Shown here: one piece after another, positions 56,325 through 64,000 of the stretch
Position numbering within the stretch: position 1 is the first letter of the stretch
How the letters are laid out: the number at the start of each line of letters is the position of its first letter
Assembly: GCF_000315915.1 (NCBI RefSeq)
Contig: NC_020192.1
Coordinates: 682,001 to 746,000 of the forward strand
Direction: 5' to 3'
DNA length: 64,000 bases
Source of the DNA: Henningerozyma blattae CBS 6284
Taxonomy: Eukaryota; Ascomycota; Saccharomycetes; Saccharomycetales; Saccharomycetaceae
Translations under genes and position numbers: made by a program
The notes under the pieces: model-generated
What the model was told of the DNA's origin: nothing
The model's input: the letters and a program-made list of their open reading frames with translations, nothing else
The model's database searches: none

Positions 56325-56374
56325 TAAGCGAGCAAGCGAGCAAGCAACCAAGCAACCAAGCAACCAAGCAACTA
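56325..56374. repeat. CAAG/CAAC-type short tandem repeat
   Basis: Units of 8 bp, first gcgagcaa then ccaagcaa, about six copies in all, at the left edge of the GC-rich island. Confidence 0.8.
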
Positions 56375-56439
56375 CAAACACTCTAGGTCTTAGTGCCTCA
56401 TGACTAGACGTGATATCATGCATGACTAGATCTACGGCA

Positions 56440-57300
56440 CTGCATGCCTGTGCTTTGCCACTTCTCACGCTACACTACACCACTACACCACTACACCACA
56501 CCATCCGCTCCCAACACGGCTAGATCTGGCCGTCTTGGGCAAAGCCTCCGTTTCAAGCGCACAAAATGCAATGCAAATACGGCCTCCAGGCAACCGCTAT
56601 CCCGACGGCCTCCACCCTCGGAGCTAAGTTTATCTCCGACCGCGACGGCCACTTCTCTTCGTTTCCTGCCACTTCCCTTCGTTTCCGCGGTGCCTGCCGC
56701 ACATGACTCAGCATGCCTTCCACTGCGCCCCACTCTGTGCACCACCTTATTGCCTCGGAATCGTTGCCGGCACCGCTGCACAATCCGGAAACGCCATCGG
56801 CCGTGCAGATCCCGTTGCCCGATTCGCACACACCCTCTGCATCGGGACATCGCATCAGGCAACGCGCATCCGCAGCTGCCACATCGGGCGAGGATCCCGC
56901 CGGATATGGGCTGCATCGGGTACCGCCCTGCTGCATCGGGTACCGCCCTGCTGCATCGGGTAACGCCCTGCTGCATCGGGACACACGCTGACATTCTCGT
57001 AGCGTAGCGGTTACGTAACGCGTGCCCGTTTCTTCTTCTCTTGTGCCGGCTGCTGCAGCGCATTCTCCGCACTGCCTGTCGCTCTGGCCCGCACAGACCC
57101 GTCGCACACTCGCCGCGTTGCCTACCGTTTTGGGTGCGCCGAGTGGGGCACCCGCAGACACCCCCACGCGCCTGCCCGTGATCGCTACCGCATCGGGCAG
57201 TGCGATCTCACACCGGGGATCCATTGTGCGGCGCCCCTATGCCAGCCAGATTCGAGATCGCAATTAGGAAGATGTCAGTGTGGATGGAGGCGATAATCTT
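56440..57300. other. GC-rich island between SPO14 and the GATA gene
   Basis: Composition changes sharply. By hand count, 56821-56880 is 38/60 G+C and 57121-57180 is 44/60, against about one third in most of the window. Open frames of 80-220 codons overlap on both strands here simply because stop codons are rare in such DNA. None shows a domain or starts consistently, so I call no gene. The motif CATCGGG recurs many times. The enrichment extends on the left into the 5' end of SPO14 and on the right into the GATA gene. S. cerevisiae has only dubious frames (YKR032W, YKR033C) at this position. Confidence 0.8.
56911..56980. repeat. 20-bp tandem repeat in the GC-rich island
   Basis: Three and a half copies of ctgcatcgggtaccgccctg at 56911-56980; the third has taacg for taccg. 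The unit is not a multiple of three, so it does not look like a coding repeat. Confidence 0.9.
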
Positions 57301-57337
57301 TGGATTTGGGATTTGGGATTTGGATCTGAATGCTCAG

Positions 57338-57447
57338 GCGTATATATATGTGTGCACGTATGTATGTGTATATATATGTATATATATATATGTGTATATC
57401 TATATATATGTATATGTATATGTATATATATATATACGTAGTTATAT
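57338..57447. repeat. Alternating TA/TG purine-pyrimidine tract
   Basis: About 110 bp of (TA)n, (TG)n and TATATG units, 140-250 bp upstream of the GATA-factor ATG. Long alternating purine-pyrimidine DNA can adopt unusual helices and is prone to length change. Confidence 0.85.
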
Positions 57448-57586
57448 CTAATGCTATAGTTGTGCTTGCGTATCCGACCCGACTCCAAGCCACGCTGTAA
57501 TTTTCGCTGTTCGCCTGTCGCCCTGCTCCCGCTTTGTACCTTTGCCTTTGCCATTCATTCCTTCGACCATAATACCCCCACCACTA

Positions 57587-58332
57587 ATGACTCCCCACGT
57601 GACCGTGTCCTCTCCACCTCACGCCAACACCTCTCACACGCCTCCTCCACGTCACGTATGTGCCAACTGCAAAACAACGGCCACTCCTCTATGGCGTCGA
57701 GACGAAGATCTTAACGTTCTTTGTAATGCATGTGGCCTGTTTAAAAAACTGCACCACGGTAGAGCAAGACCTCTGGCCCTGCATCGTCGCACACGTCATC
57801 CGGCACCCGGCATCCTCGGTAACACAAGTCTGCGCAAAAACAGACTGTGTTCGCCCGGTGGGACCCACGATATCATATCCATGACTGTTACGCCTCGTCG
57901 TGCGAGCGCCAATGCCATTAAGGGCGGTGCAACTGCAACTGCAACTGCAACTGCAAATGCAAATGCAAATGCAAATGCAAATGCAACTGCAACTGCAACT
58001 GCAAATGCAAATGCAAATGCAAATGCAAATGCAACTGCAACTATCACATCCTCAAACCCTTCACCAAGCAGGCTGCCGCATCTCTCCTCGCTCATCCACG
58101 TATCCACTCCCTCCCCACCAGCAGACCAACCTCTCGCATCCACATCCACATCATTGAAAATATCCCTCCCCCTCCCCCTCCCCCTCCTATCCCCTCCATA
58201 GCATTACCTCCTCTCACTTCCACAAACCGTCGTGTCATGGAATTGGAAAACATCACCTTGCAATATAGATCCCAAATCCAACAGCTGTTGGAAAGATGTG
58301 CATATCTAGAAAACGAATTACGTAGAAAATAG
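57587..58332 (+). CDS. GATA-type zinc-finger repressor, DAL80/GZF3-like, with a frameshift
   Basis: Seen in frame from ATG 57587: a short N-terminus and one GATA finger C25-x2-C28-x17-C46-x2-C49 with the conserved TPLWRRDE and LCNACGLF. A basic tail, a low-complexity (AN/AT)n region coded by gcaaat/gcaact hexamers (about 57928-58041), and [12 protein letters not shown], which matches a conserved block of Dal80/Gzf3, follow. The frame stops at 58199-58201. In another frame, up to the stop at 58330-58332, lies a perfect Dal80/Gzf3-like C-terminal leucine-zipper segment ([20 protein letters not shown]..., 58237 on). One frameshift must therefore lie between about 58090 and 58237, most likely in the C-rich tract 58165-58197. 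It is either a sequencing slip or a real break. These factors repress nitrogen catabolite genes. Position and strand after GMH1 and SPO14 match DAL80 (YKR034W). The longest frame starts at TTG, so the ATG is used. Confidence 0.85.
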
Positions 58333-58562
58333 ATTATTTTTTATACGCCTATGTACGAACCACTGGTCCTCCAGTTACACTTAAAGATCCGTGACGATTT
58401 GTTAACCAAGCTCCGGTGATCATGCTCTTTTCACCACTCTGGATTCTACACATTCGAACTATCATCAGATCCCGCTGGATCCCGGATACTGAAGATTTGA
58501 TCGGCTTCACTACCCCTTTTGGCCACTATCAATATCTACATACATGCAACGGTTGTTAGGTG
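58333..58562. other. Spacer downstream of the GATA gene
   Basis: 230 bp in which composition returns toward the AT-rich norm. No 5' LTR for the following Ty relic is recognisable. Confidence 0.5.
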
Positions 58563-59172
58563 ATAAAAGTGTTCCAAATCTTGAAGAACGAAAACTTCAA
58601 GAATTTTATTCCTCACTGCTAAAAGTGCCATTGGTCAAAGAAACAAGTTCAAGTGGTTATTACTCTATTGTGTTCGGTATCCGTACTAGTTCCGTTTGTC
58701 ACCATCGATGATTTATCAGATGTTGTAAATCTAATGTCACTAAGAGATGACAGAGGAGATTATTATGAATTTATCACCAACAATGGTGAAAGTCATAAAT
58801 TTTATTACGAAAATAAATCACCAAAACTTGATTTTCTAATTGGATTAATATGGTCATGATATTTATAAAGAAATGGAACTTTGATAACATTACTAAATGT
58901 AATTCAGCTGATGATATTCCATTAGTAGAACATTATCTTATTAGAAAAATGTACTGTGAAGAAAGTAGAACGATACTCAACTAGATATGATGGTTGATAT
59001 TAGATTAGCTAGTTTAAATAGTGATGACAAAGAAAATATGTCACCTACAGAATATATACAGAATATTGTTGATACTATAAAGAGTATCAAAAGAAAAAAT
59101 GGCATACATCCAGGACAGGAAAGGCAATGCAAAAACTATCCAAATACTCTTGGGCAATATGAACAACAATAG
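58563..59172 (+). pseudogene. Gag-like remnants of the Ty relic
   Basis: Three short frames follow each other: one from ATG 58563 (MQRLLGDKSVPNLEERKL), one ending at 58859 (SDVVNLMSLRDDRGDYYEF), and one from 58987 to 59172 (MVDIRLASLNSDDKENM ... TLGQYEQQ). I do not recognise Gag motifs with certainty; the assignment rests on position before the protease and on the last frame overlapping pol in +1. Frameshifts separate the pieces. Confidence 0.5.
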
Positions 59173-59863
59173 GATGAATGTGGAAAAATACAAAAATAAA
59201 CTGCCTATAAAATATCAAACTTATCATAATAAATATACCAAAGAGAATAATAATAATAATATAGTAAGATTGGTTAATACATCAGACAAAACTTCTGACT
59301 TTGTGGTTATTGATACTGCATCAGGAATTAGCATGACACCTTTCAAAGAGCAACTAGTTGACTTTATTCCCCTAACAAAAGAAAACCCTGGTCCATCATA
59401 TTATGGAGTAGGAAATGATGATCAAGAAAAACCAATTTATTTTGAAGGTTATGGATTTCTACCAATTCGAGGTGATAATAATAAAATTATCCATATGTTT
59501 ACATATTTGGCTCCATATGAAGATGCAATAATTTTATCTGCATTCAAACTATGGGAAATAGTTGGATATGGTTTTGAATCTGGAAAATATGACTTTTCAA
59601 CTGTCAATAATTATAAAATACCAACAAAAATTATGGATCATACAATTTGGGTTCCTACTAAGCAAATAATTGCAGAATATACAAATGAAATTACAAATAA
59701 AAAAGTAAGAATAATAAAATCTTCTAAAATATCACTTTTAGAGGCTCACTTAAGACTAAATCACCTACCTACTGTAGCAATACAAGAATTTATTACAGAC
59801 AGAGACTCTGAGTTTACCAATAATAACTTGAAACAATTAGCTGAGAAAAAGGAATTCAATTAA
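59099..59863 (+). pseudogene. Ty1/copia protease and partial integrase
   Basis: 254 codons. Seen: retroviral-type aspartic protease motif DTASGISM at residues 76-83 (FVVIDTASG) and about 100 residues downstream of family-like sequence. Then LLEAHLRLNHLP, the GAG_pre-integrase/zinc-binding HxxxNH region, joins almost directly to ITDRDSEFTNNNLKQL, which holds the second catalytic Asp of the integrase DDE core. Most of the core between them, including the first Asp, has been deleted. The frame then ends by a shift in an A5 run near 59845. Confidence 0.8.
59149..59155 (+). promoter_or_regulatory. Possible +1 frameshift heptamer CTT-GGG-C of the Ty relic
   Basis: In the gag frame the sequence reads CTT GGG C at 59149-59155, 15 bp before the gag stop at 59170-59172. 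Moving +1 there enters the pol frame exactly. S. cerevisiae Ty1, Ty2 and Ty4 use CTT AGG C in this position. One base differs, either because the copy has decayed or because this family uses a variant site. Confidence 0.5.
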
Positions 59864-60386
59864 GATTTACCTCAACTCAAGATCACTCGGCTAATGCTAG
59901 AGCAGAAAGAGCAATTCGAACAATTATAACGGATACTAGAACACTACTGTTACAAGCTAAATTATCACTTAAATTTTGGCACTATGCAGCTAAGGGTATC
60001 TGCGGAAATGAGAAACTGTACATATAATAAGATTACTAAAGATGCACCATTAAATGTAATATCCGAATTGCCTGTTAAGATAATATTACGTAATTTTTTA
60101 CCTTTTGGAGCTCCAGCTACGATATGGAATCATAAATCTAAGAAAACATCTGCACCAAGCTTACAAGCAGTGGTTTTGTCAAAAGATCCACAGAGTTTTG
60201 GATATTTCTTTTATATACCTAATGAAAATAGAGTAATTACCACTACAAACTTTAAAATCCCTGATTATTCAGTAAATACGCAACAGAAGAGTAATCCAGA
60301 AGAAACCATTATTGCACGATTTAAAGCTAATGTTACATCTAAAATAGGTTCTACTAGAAATTTTGAATTTGATGAAGATGAGATTA
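59850..60386 (+). pseudogene. Integrase C-terminal region of the Ty relic
   Basis: Two frames: about 59850-59990 reads FTSTQDHSANARAERAIRTI (the region after the second catalytic Asp, with the third acidic residue near ARAERA). Then 59984-60386 reads LPVKIILRNFLPFGAPATIW ... QSFGYFFYIPNENRVITTTNFKIPD. This matches the Ty1/Ty2 integrase C-terminal part (LLPFGQPVIV ... [20 protein letters not shown]). A frameshift near 59990 separates them, and the sequence enters the N gap at FDEDEI. Confidence 0.8.
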
Positions 60387-60486
60387 NNNNNNNNNNNNNN
60401 NNNNNNNNNNNNNNNNNNNNNNNNNNNNNNNNNNNNNNNNNNNNNNNNNNNNNNNNNNNNNNNNNNNNNNNNNNNNNNNNNNNNNN
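60387..60486. other. Assembly gap (100 N)
   Basis: One hundred undetermined bases, probably a placeholder of unknown true length. It sits between integrase sequence and an LTR-like segment, just where the reverse transcriptase/RNase H part of an element would be. Confidence 0.99.
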
Positions 60487-60600
60487 AAATATATTCATTT
60501 AGTTATAGTATTTTTCTATATATTTCTAATAAAAAGTAATCGTCTTACATCTTAAACACTGTATAACAATGTCTAACTATACTTGAAATCCCAGTAAAAT
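60487..60600 (+). mobile_element. LTR segment, family F (next to gap)
   Basis: About 113 bp similar to 61378-61487. Shared blocks are aaatatattcattt, ttatagtattt, aaaagtaatcgt, acactgtataacaatgtcta and cccagtaaa. Probably the 3' LTR end of the relic on the other side of the gap, about 320 bp upstream of tRNA-Ile. The left boundary is hidden by the gap. Confidence 0.7.
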
Positions 60601-60658
60601 TGTTGTTCTTAAACTAAATAACTATATGAAAGAACTATAAATTTATGTCTTAAGTCTG

Positions 60659-60710
60659 AAAAAGCTGGCCTTTAAATACTTTTCAAAGGTCAACGCCAGC
60701 TTTTCCATTT
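60659..60710. repeat. Perfect 10-bp inverted repeat (hairpin)
   Basis: AAAAGCTGGC and GCCAGCTTTT flank a 26-bp loop that contains a second short stem CCTTT/AAAGG. The sequence lies between the LTR segment and tRNA-Ile. Confidence 0.8.
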
Positions 60711-60918
60711 TACTTTAATTGGTCTGTTTATAAACTTACTTACAAGGGTAGGAGTGCACAGTTTGAGTAATGATGGCTAACTAGTAGAGATTTTGCATCG
60801 AACAGATATTCACAGGGATGCAACTAGCAGTTGCTCAGTGTTATGTATAATTTCTAGTTAGCAACTTGTAGATGAGTATAAAGTCGATCTCGTCTACAAC
60901 AAAACACAATCATCAAAT

Positions 60919-60992
60919 GGTTCCTTGGCCCAGTTGGTTAAGGCATCGTGCTAATAACGCGGGGATCAGCGGTTCGATCCCGCTAGGAACCA
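60919..60992 (+). tRNA. tRNA-Ile (anticodon AAT)
   Basis: 74 nt. Acceptor GGTTCCT pairs with AGGAACC, A as discriminator. The A box TGGCCCAGTTGG and B box GGTTCGATCCC are intact, and the anticodon loop CTAATAA gives AAT. A T8 run starts at about 60996, a good Pol III terminator. Apart from the acceptor stem the sequence equals S. cerevisiae tI(AAU). There is no intron. Confidence 0.97.
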
Positions 60993-61377
60993 TTATTTTT
61001 TTTGCAGCAATGTTAATCTTGGCTACTCTTAGTAGTATTTTTTTTGCTGCTAGTTTAATATCAACTGTTTATTAAACTATACAACTTTATACCTGAGCCT
61101 GTGTAAGTTAAATATTATTATTATTATTATTATTATTACGTTCCGATTTGTTCACTATACACTTCCATCTTTTATATTTCGTCCTTTTTGTTTTCTGTTT
61201 CTTACTTCTTTGTTCTACCTTAACCCTCTAGTTTATTCTTTTAGCTTTAGATTCTTAAATAGAATTTTGCTGGAATATGATTATATCATTTTCTATAGAG
61301 TGGTAAAAGACGTTGATCACGTGACTTATTATTTAAAATCAGTTTTTCTGTTTATATCGAAAAAACACTATTTAAGA

Positions 61378-61487
61378 AATATATTCATTTTAATTATAGT
61401 ATTTACTATATATGTCTAAATAAAAGTAATCGTATTTACATCTGAAACACTGTATAACAATGTCTAACTCTCTTGAATCCCAGTAAA
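61378..61487 (+). mobile_element. LTR segment, family F (second copy)
   Basis: About 110 bp similar to 60487-60600 in the same orientation, 385 bp downstream of tRNA-Ile. Its end (tctaactctcttgaatccc) also matches the fragment near tRNA-Arg at 22938-22967. Probably a truncated solo LTR. Confidence 0.7.
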
Positions 61488-61937
61488 TTTATCTTCATGA
61501 TTCATTTACTTTGTTAATCTACATGTTCACTCCGTTATCACCTGATCTTAATTTATACAGGTAACTAACGTAGCTCACACCACGTGACATTTTCTCATGA
61601 GAATGCGTGATATCACGTGACATCCTTTCTTTTTTCTGCCTTGTGTTGTAAGATTTTCCTACGGTACATATAACAGTTCTCACTATATAAATCTGTATAT
61701 CTTACCCGGTTATACATTCCAAATGTAGTGTCTGCTGATGATAGTAGAATGGTACCTAAATATTTACCTATCACCCTATTTTCCAAGGGTAAACTTCTAA
61801 AAGCCACCCTGTCCCTAACTTAATCTTGAACCTCACTCCTCCTCAGATCTCTTGTAAACTCCGACTCCTCTCAAGTCTTATCTCTGAATATAATCTTTTT
61901 TGCACCTTTTAGCATAAACTTATTCACAAGTATTAAT
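61488..61937. other. Spacer with CACGTGAC sites
   Basis: No gene seen. CACGTGAC occurs at 61581-61588 and 61614-61621; a third copy lies just outside at 61318-61325. A 64-codon minus-strand open frame (61613-61807) shows nothing recognisable. Confidence 0.4.
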
Positions 61938-62315
61938 CAGCGGTCGAACTGTTCAAAAAATTATTGCTCATAGTTTAAATCTTAGTTAAGTAACCTGTTT
62001 GAATAATTATTATATTATTAGTATAGAAAAATCTCCTTACTTATTTCGAAAGGGAATATAATATATGTACAGTATATACAATGAACAGTTATAAACTTTT
62101 GGGATATTTTCGTGGTGATTTATACTCCAAAAAATGGACAAATTCATAGGGTATTAGGGTATTTTTAGTAGTGAGGCCACGTATGCTTGTTGGGTTATTA
62201 ATTATATTAAGTTGTTATTAGTTGTTGTATAAAGCCACATTTACAACTAAATTCATGCTTTATTAGCTATTAACACAAAACCACAACTATGACACATAAT
62301 GCCACAGCTCTGACA
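61938..62315 (-). mobile_element. LTR, family C, reverse copy 1
   Basis: Reverse complement of the family-C LTR at 32836-33181. On the minus strand it begins TGTCAGAGCTGTGGC (62315) and ends GTTCGACCGCTGA (about 61938). The middle carries about 110 bp of extra sequence near 62020-62130 and lacks the block containing ccatcaacgaattgatggt. A diverged copy. Confidence 0.75.
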
Positions 62316-62462
62316 CTGTCGTAGCTTTAATAAGTTTGTATTTATATTTATATATTTTTGCTAATATGAATATTTTATTGTATTGTTGGATTTAGTTAAA
62401 AAATATAAAAAAAAAATGAAAAACAAAAATTTAAATAAATAAAGCATCATTAATTTTTCTTT

Positions 62463-62864
62463 TAACGAGTTGATCATCTGATACTAAAATAAAATTTGTC
62501 ACATCCTAATACGTTCTTAATATCACCACCTGGGGTGTTTATTTTTTTTTTGTTTTGTTTTGAACGTGAAATGTTACCTACTAAGTGATATTCTTATACA
62601 ACCTGCATTTCTCGGACTATATAAAGAGCCCGTTCTCATATGCTTCTGTAATTTTTATATACGTTATTTAGCTGAGAGGACGACAATTATAAGAACAAAT
62701 CATACCATAAAGATCCAACACTTTTTAGTGGTGAGACCACGTATGCTTAATGAATGTTGGGTTATTACTAATATTAAGTTGTTATTAGTTGTTGCATAAA
62801 AGCCACAATTATAACAATATTCAGTTTTTATTAGCCATTAGCATAATAAAGCCACAACTCTGAC
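62463..62864 (-). mobile_element. LTR, family C, reverse copy 2
   Basis: Begins TGTCAGAGTTGTGGC on the minus strand at 62864 and shares AACAACTAATAACAACTTAA and AAGCATACGTGG with the other copies. About 160-180 bp (about 62541-62710), including a TATATAAAG box, interrupt it relative to the 32836 copy. It may be the longer ancestral form or an insertion. The end distal to 62864 is truncated near 62463. Confidence 0.7.
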
Positions 62865-62993
62865 ATACCACCTATAAGTCATACATCATTAATAAAAAAA
62901 TATTGTTTGATAATGTTTCGAAAGTTATAGTCGATACTGGCTTGGTTAATATATCCGCTTGTACGACATTAGAATCCTTAATATTAGTATTGC

Positions 62994-63399
62994 TGTTAGT
63001 CATAATTTAGAGAATAATTCTTATTCTTTTTTTATTGATTGTTTTAAAGGATAGAAACCTCCTACCCTTTTGAGTAGGAATTAAAATCAAAGAAAATATA
63101 TAAAGATTAGATGTCGACTGAAATATTGGCAATTTATACATTATTTTTTTTTTTTGGTACAAGAGAAGTCAATTCATCGCCGTCTATAAGTGAAAATTTT
63201 TTCACCTAATTAACCTCACAAGAGTTATGTGCCTCTCATGCTTAGTATATCCTGTAGAAGCTACATGATGTACTTTAATTAACGACAACAAATTTTCTAA
63301 TTGGGGGTTTTATTAGCAACGTATATTCATGTTATACTATCTTTCATCCTAAAACAGTATATCTACTGTTATATGTATAAAGACCATTAATATCTAGCA
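62994..63399 (-). mobile_element. LTR, family A, 3' LTR of a leftward Ty1-like element
   Basis: Similar over about 400 bp to the solo LTR at 32369-32769. It has TG at 62994 and CA at 63398-63399 on the plus strand. It directly follows, in the reading direction of the element, the RNase H fragment at 63400-64000, which identifies family A as the LTR of a Ty1/copia element. Confidence 0.8.
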
Positions 63400-64000
63400 C
63401 CGCTATATTATCTTTGGTCGGAATATAATAAACTTGGAGATTGTTATTCTTTACCTCGTCTCTTAGCCTCATGGCCTTTGATCCAAAGAATCTATTGCGG
63501 AATTTTTTATCGTCGTCAGTTGTTATCAATGATATTGTAGGTTTAGAATCAGTAATGACGGAGCAAATGACTTCATCATCAGATAATTGTCTAATCAGTT
63601 CTTTTAAGCAAAACAGTGTTGGAATAGCTTAAGCAACAGCGACCAGTTCAGCTTCGGACGATGATGTACATGTTAGTGAAGCTGTAGTTGATTTACCAGT
63701 GATAATCTTATCATTAAGTAGATAGAAACGACCAATTTGAGATTTGTACCCTTCCTGAGCGGCAAATGATGAATCCGTCAAAGTATCTAATTCAATAGTA
63801 TGTGAATTTTGTTTTGACCATTGCAACTTATCGGACTTGTGATCCCATAAGTATTGAACCAGTTGTCTGGCAAGCTTTTTAACTTTCTTAGATGGATAAA
63901 GTGCATGTTTTGCCAAAACATTCACATAGTATAATATGTTATACATAAATTTAAAACCAGCGTAAGAACAGTAGCCAACAACTTTCTGCAACCATTTGAC
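63400..64000 (-). pseudogene. RT end and RNase H of a Ty1-like element (runs off the window)
   Basis: Minus-strand frame 63991-63629 reads the end of reverse transcriptase and the start of RNase H (GYCSYAGFKFMYNILYYVN, LTDSSFAAQEGYKSQIGRFY, GKSTTASLTCTSSSEAELVA). A TAA at 63631-63629 interrupts it, and the same frame resumes AIPTLFCLKELIRQL ... VICSVITDSKPTISL ... KFRNRFFGSKAMRLRDEV ... VYYIPTKDNIA. It then runs straight into the LTR, so the usual DVxTKPL ending is missing. The match to Ty1/Ty2 Pol is close. It is inactive because of the nonsense codon and the deleted end. The upstream part lies beyond the window. Confidence 0.88.

Larger units (their letters stand above)
58563..60386 (+). 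mobile_element. Decayed Ty1/copia-type retrotransposon (gag-pol relic)
   Basis: A run of broken frames in element order: gag-like pieces (58563-59172), protease and integrase (59099-59863) and the integrase C-terminal region (about 59850-60386). It is cut by an assembly gap at 60387. It lies upstream of tRNA-Ile at 60919, the usual insertion side for Ty1/copia elements. Reverse transcriptase and RNase H are not seen; they are lost or in the gap. No intact 5' LTR. At least three frame breaks plus an internal deletion mean it cannot be active. Confidence 0.85.

Noticed and set aside
56444..57267. Several overlapping open frames of 80-223 codons on both strands in the GC-rich island
   Set aside because: Stop codons are rare in GC-rich DNA. 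The frames overlap each other in several phases, show no domain, and include tandem repeats whose unit length is not a multiple of three.
60872..61075. A 67-codon frame across tRNA-Ile
   Set aside because: It is the translation of the tRNA gene and its flanks.
61316..61370. CDEI-like ATCACGTG followed by tgtttatatcgaaaaaa, considered as a second centromere
   Set aside because: The spacer is only about 40 bp, the CCGAA core is missing, and the candidate at 87-315 has all parts plus synteny.
1..64000. CRISPR arrays, bacterial operons, phage or other prokaryotic systems
   Set aside because: Nothing of this type is present. Tandem repeats seen are simple microsatellites or minisatellites in a eukaryotic context.

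Overview
The window is nuclear DNA of a budding yeast of the family Saccharomycetaceae. The evidence is about 14 protein genes that read as full-length relatives of named Saccharomyces cerevisiae genes, two tRNA genes with textbook yeast sequences, an S. cerevisiae-type intron (GTATGT / TACTAAC / CAG), a point-centromere signature, and Ty1/copia debris beside tRNA genes. The DNA is AT-rich with long spacers (14 genes in 64 kb is sparse for a yeast) and two runs of N mark assembly gaps. Gene order mixes S. cerevisiae chromosome X (YJL) and XI (YKR) neighbours in single copy, and genes expected between them are missing. This suggests a post-whole-genome-duplication lineage whose gene losses differed from those of S. 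cerevisiae, such as the Tetrapisispora/Vanderwaltozyma group. That assignment is inference and was not tested.

Layout. 1-1185: a candidate point centromere (CDEI at 87, long AT-rich CDEII, TTCCGAA core at 300), beside DNM1 exactly as CEN12 is in S. cerevisiae. 1186-10746: DNM1, an inserted PIR-family cell wall gene, RTT109 and SFI1, all leftward. 10747-15940: a 5.2 kb spacer with no recognisable gene. 15941-21853: NSP1, whose start codon is made by splicing a one-base coding exon, and divergent GSH1. 22792-31110: tRNA-Arg(ACG), MEF2, RQT4 and a large five-finger CCCH protein. 31111-33551: spacer with two solo LTRs of different families. 33552-49029: a SET3/SET4-type gene, a 3.3 kb spacer, IME2 with its meiotic promoter elements, and UTP10 with ribosome-biogenesis elements. 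49551-58332: GMH1, SPO14 (contains a 20-N gap), a strongly GC-rich island and a DAL80/GZF3-type GATA factor broken by a frameshift. 58563-64000: a Ty1/copia graveyard with a gag-pol relic, a 100-N gap, several LTR pieces around tRNA-Ile(AAT), and the 3' end of a second, leftward Ty1-like element running off the window.

The genes serve ordinary housekeeping: mitochondrial fission and translation, chromatin and S-phase acetylation, spindle pole body duplication, nuclear pore, glutathione synthesis, ribosome rescue, ribosome assembly, membrane traffic, and meiosis (IME2, SPO14). Several promoters carry the sites expected from S. cerevisiae biology. I saw no clearly novel multi-gene system. The points that most deserve a second look are the long-CDEII centromere, the GC-rich island, the five-CCCH gene, the PIR protein without its glucan-linking repeat, and the Ty relic with a CTT-GGG-C frameshift-like heptamer.

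Coding starts were checked against the DNA. For RTT109, RQT4, the CCCH gene, SPO14, NSP1 and the GATA factor the longest open frame begins at a non-ATG codon, so the starts given here are the first supported ATG or, for NSP1, the spliced ATG.
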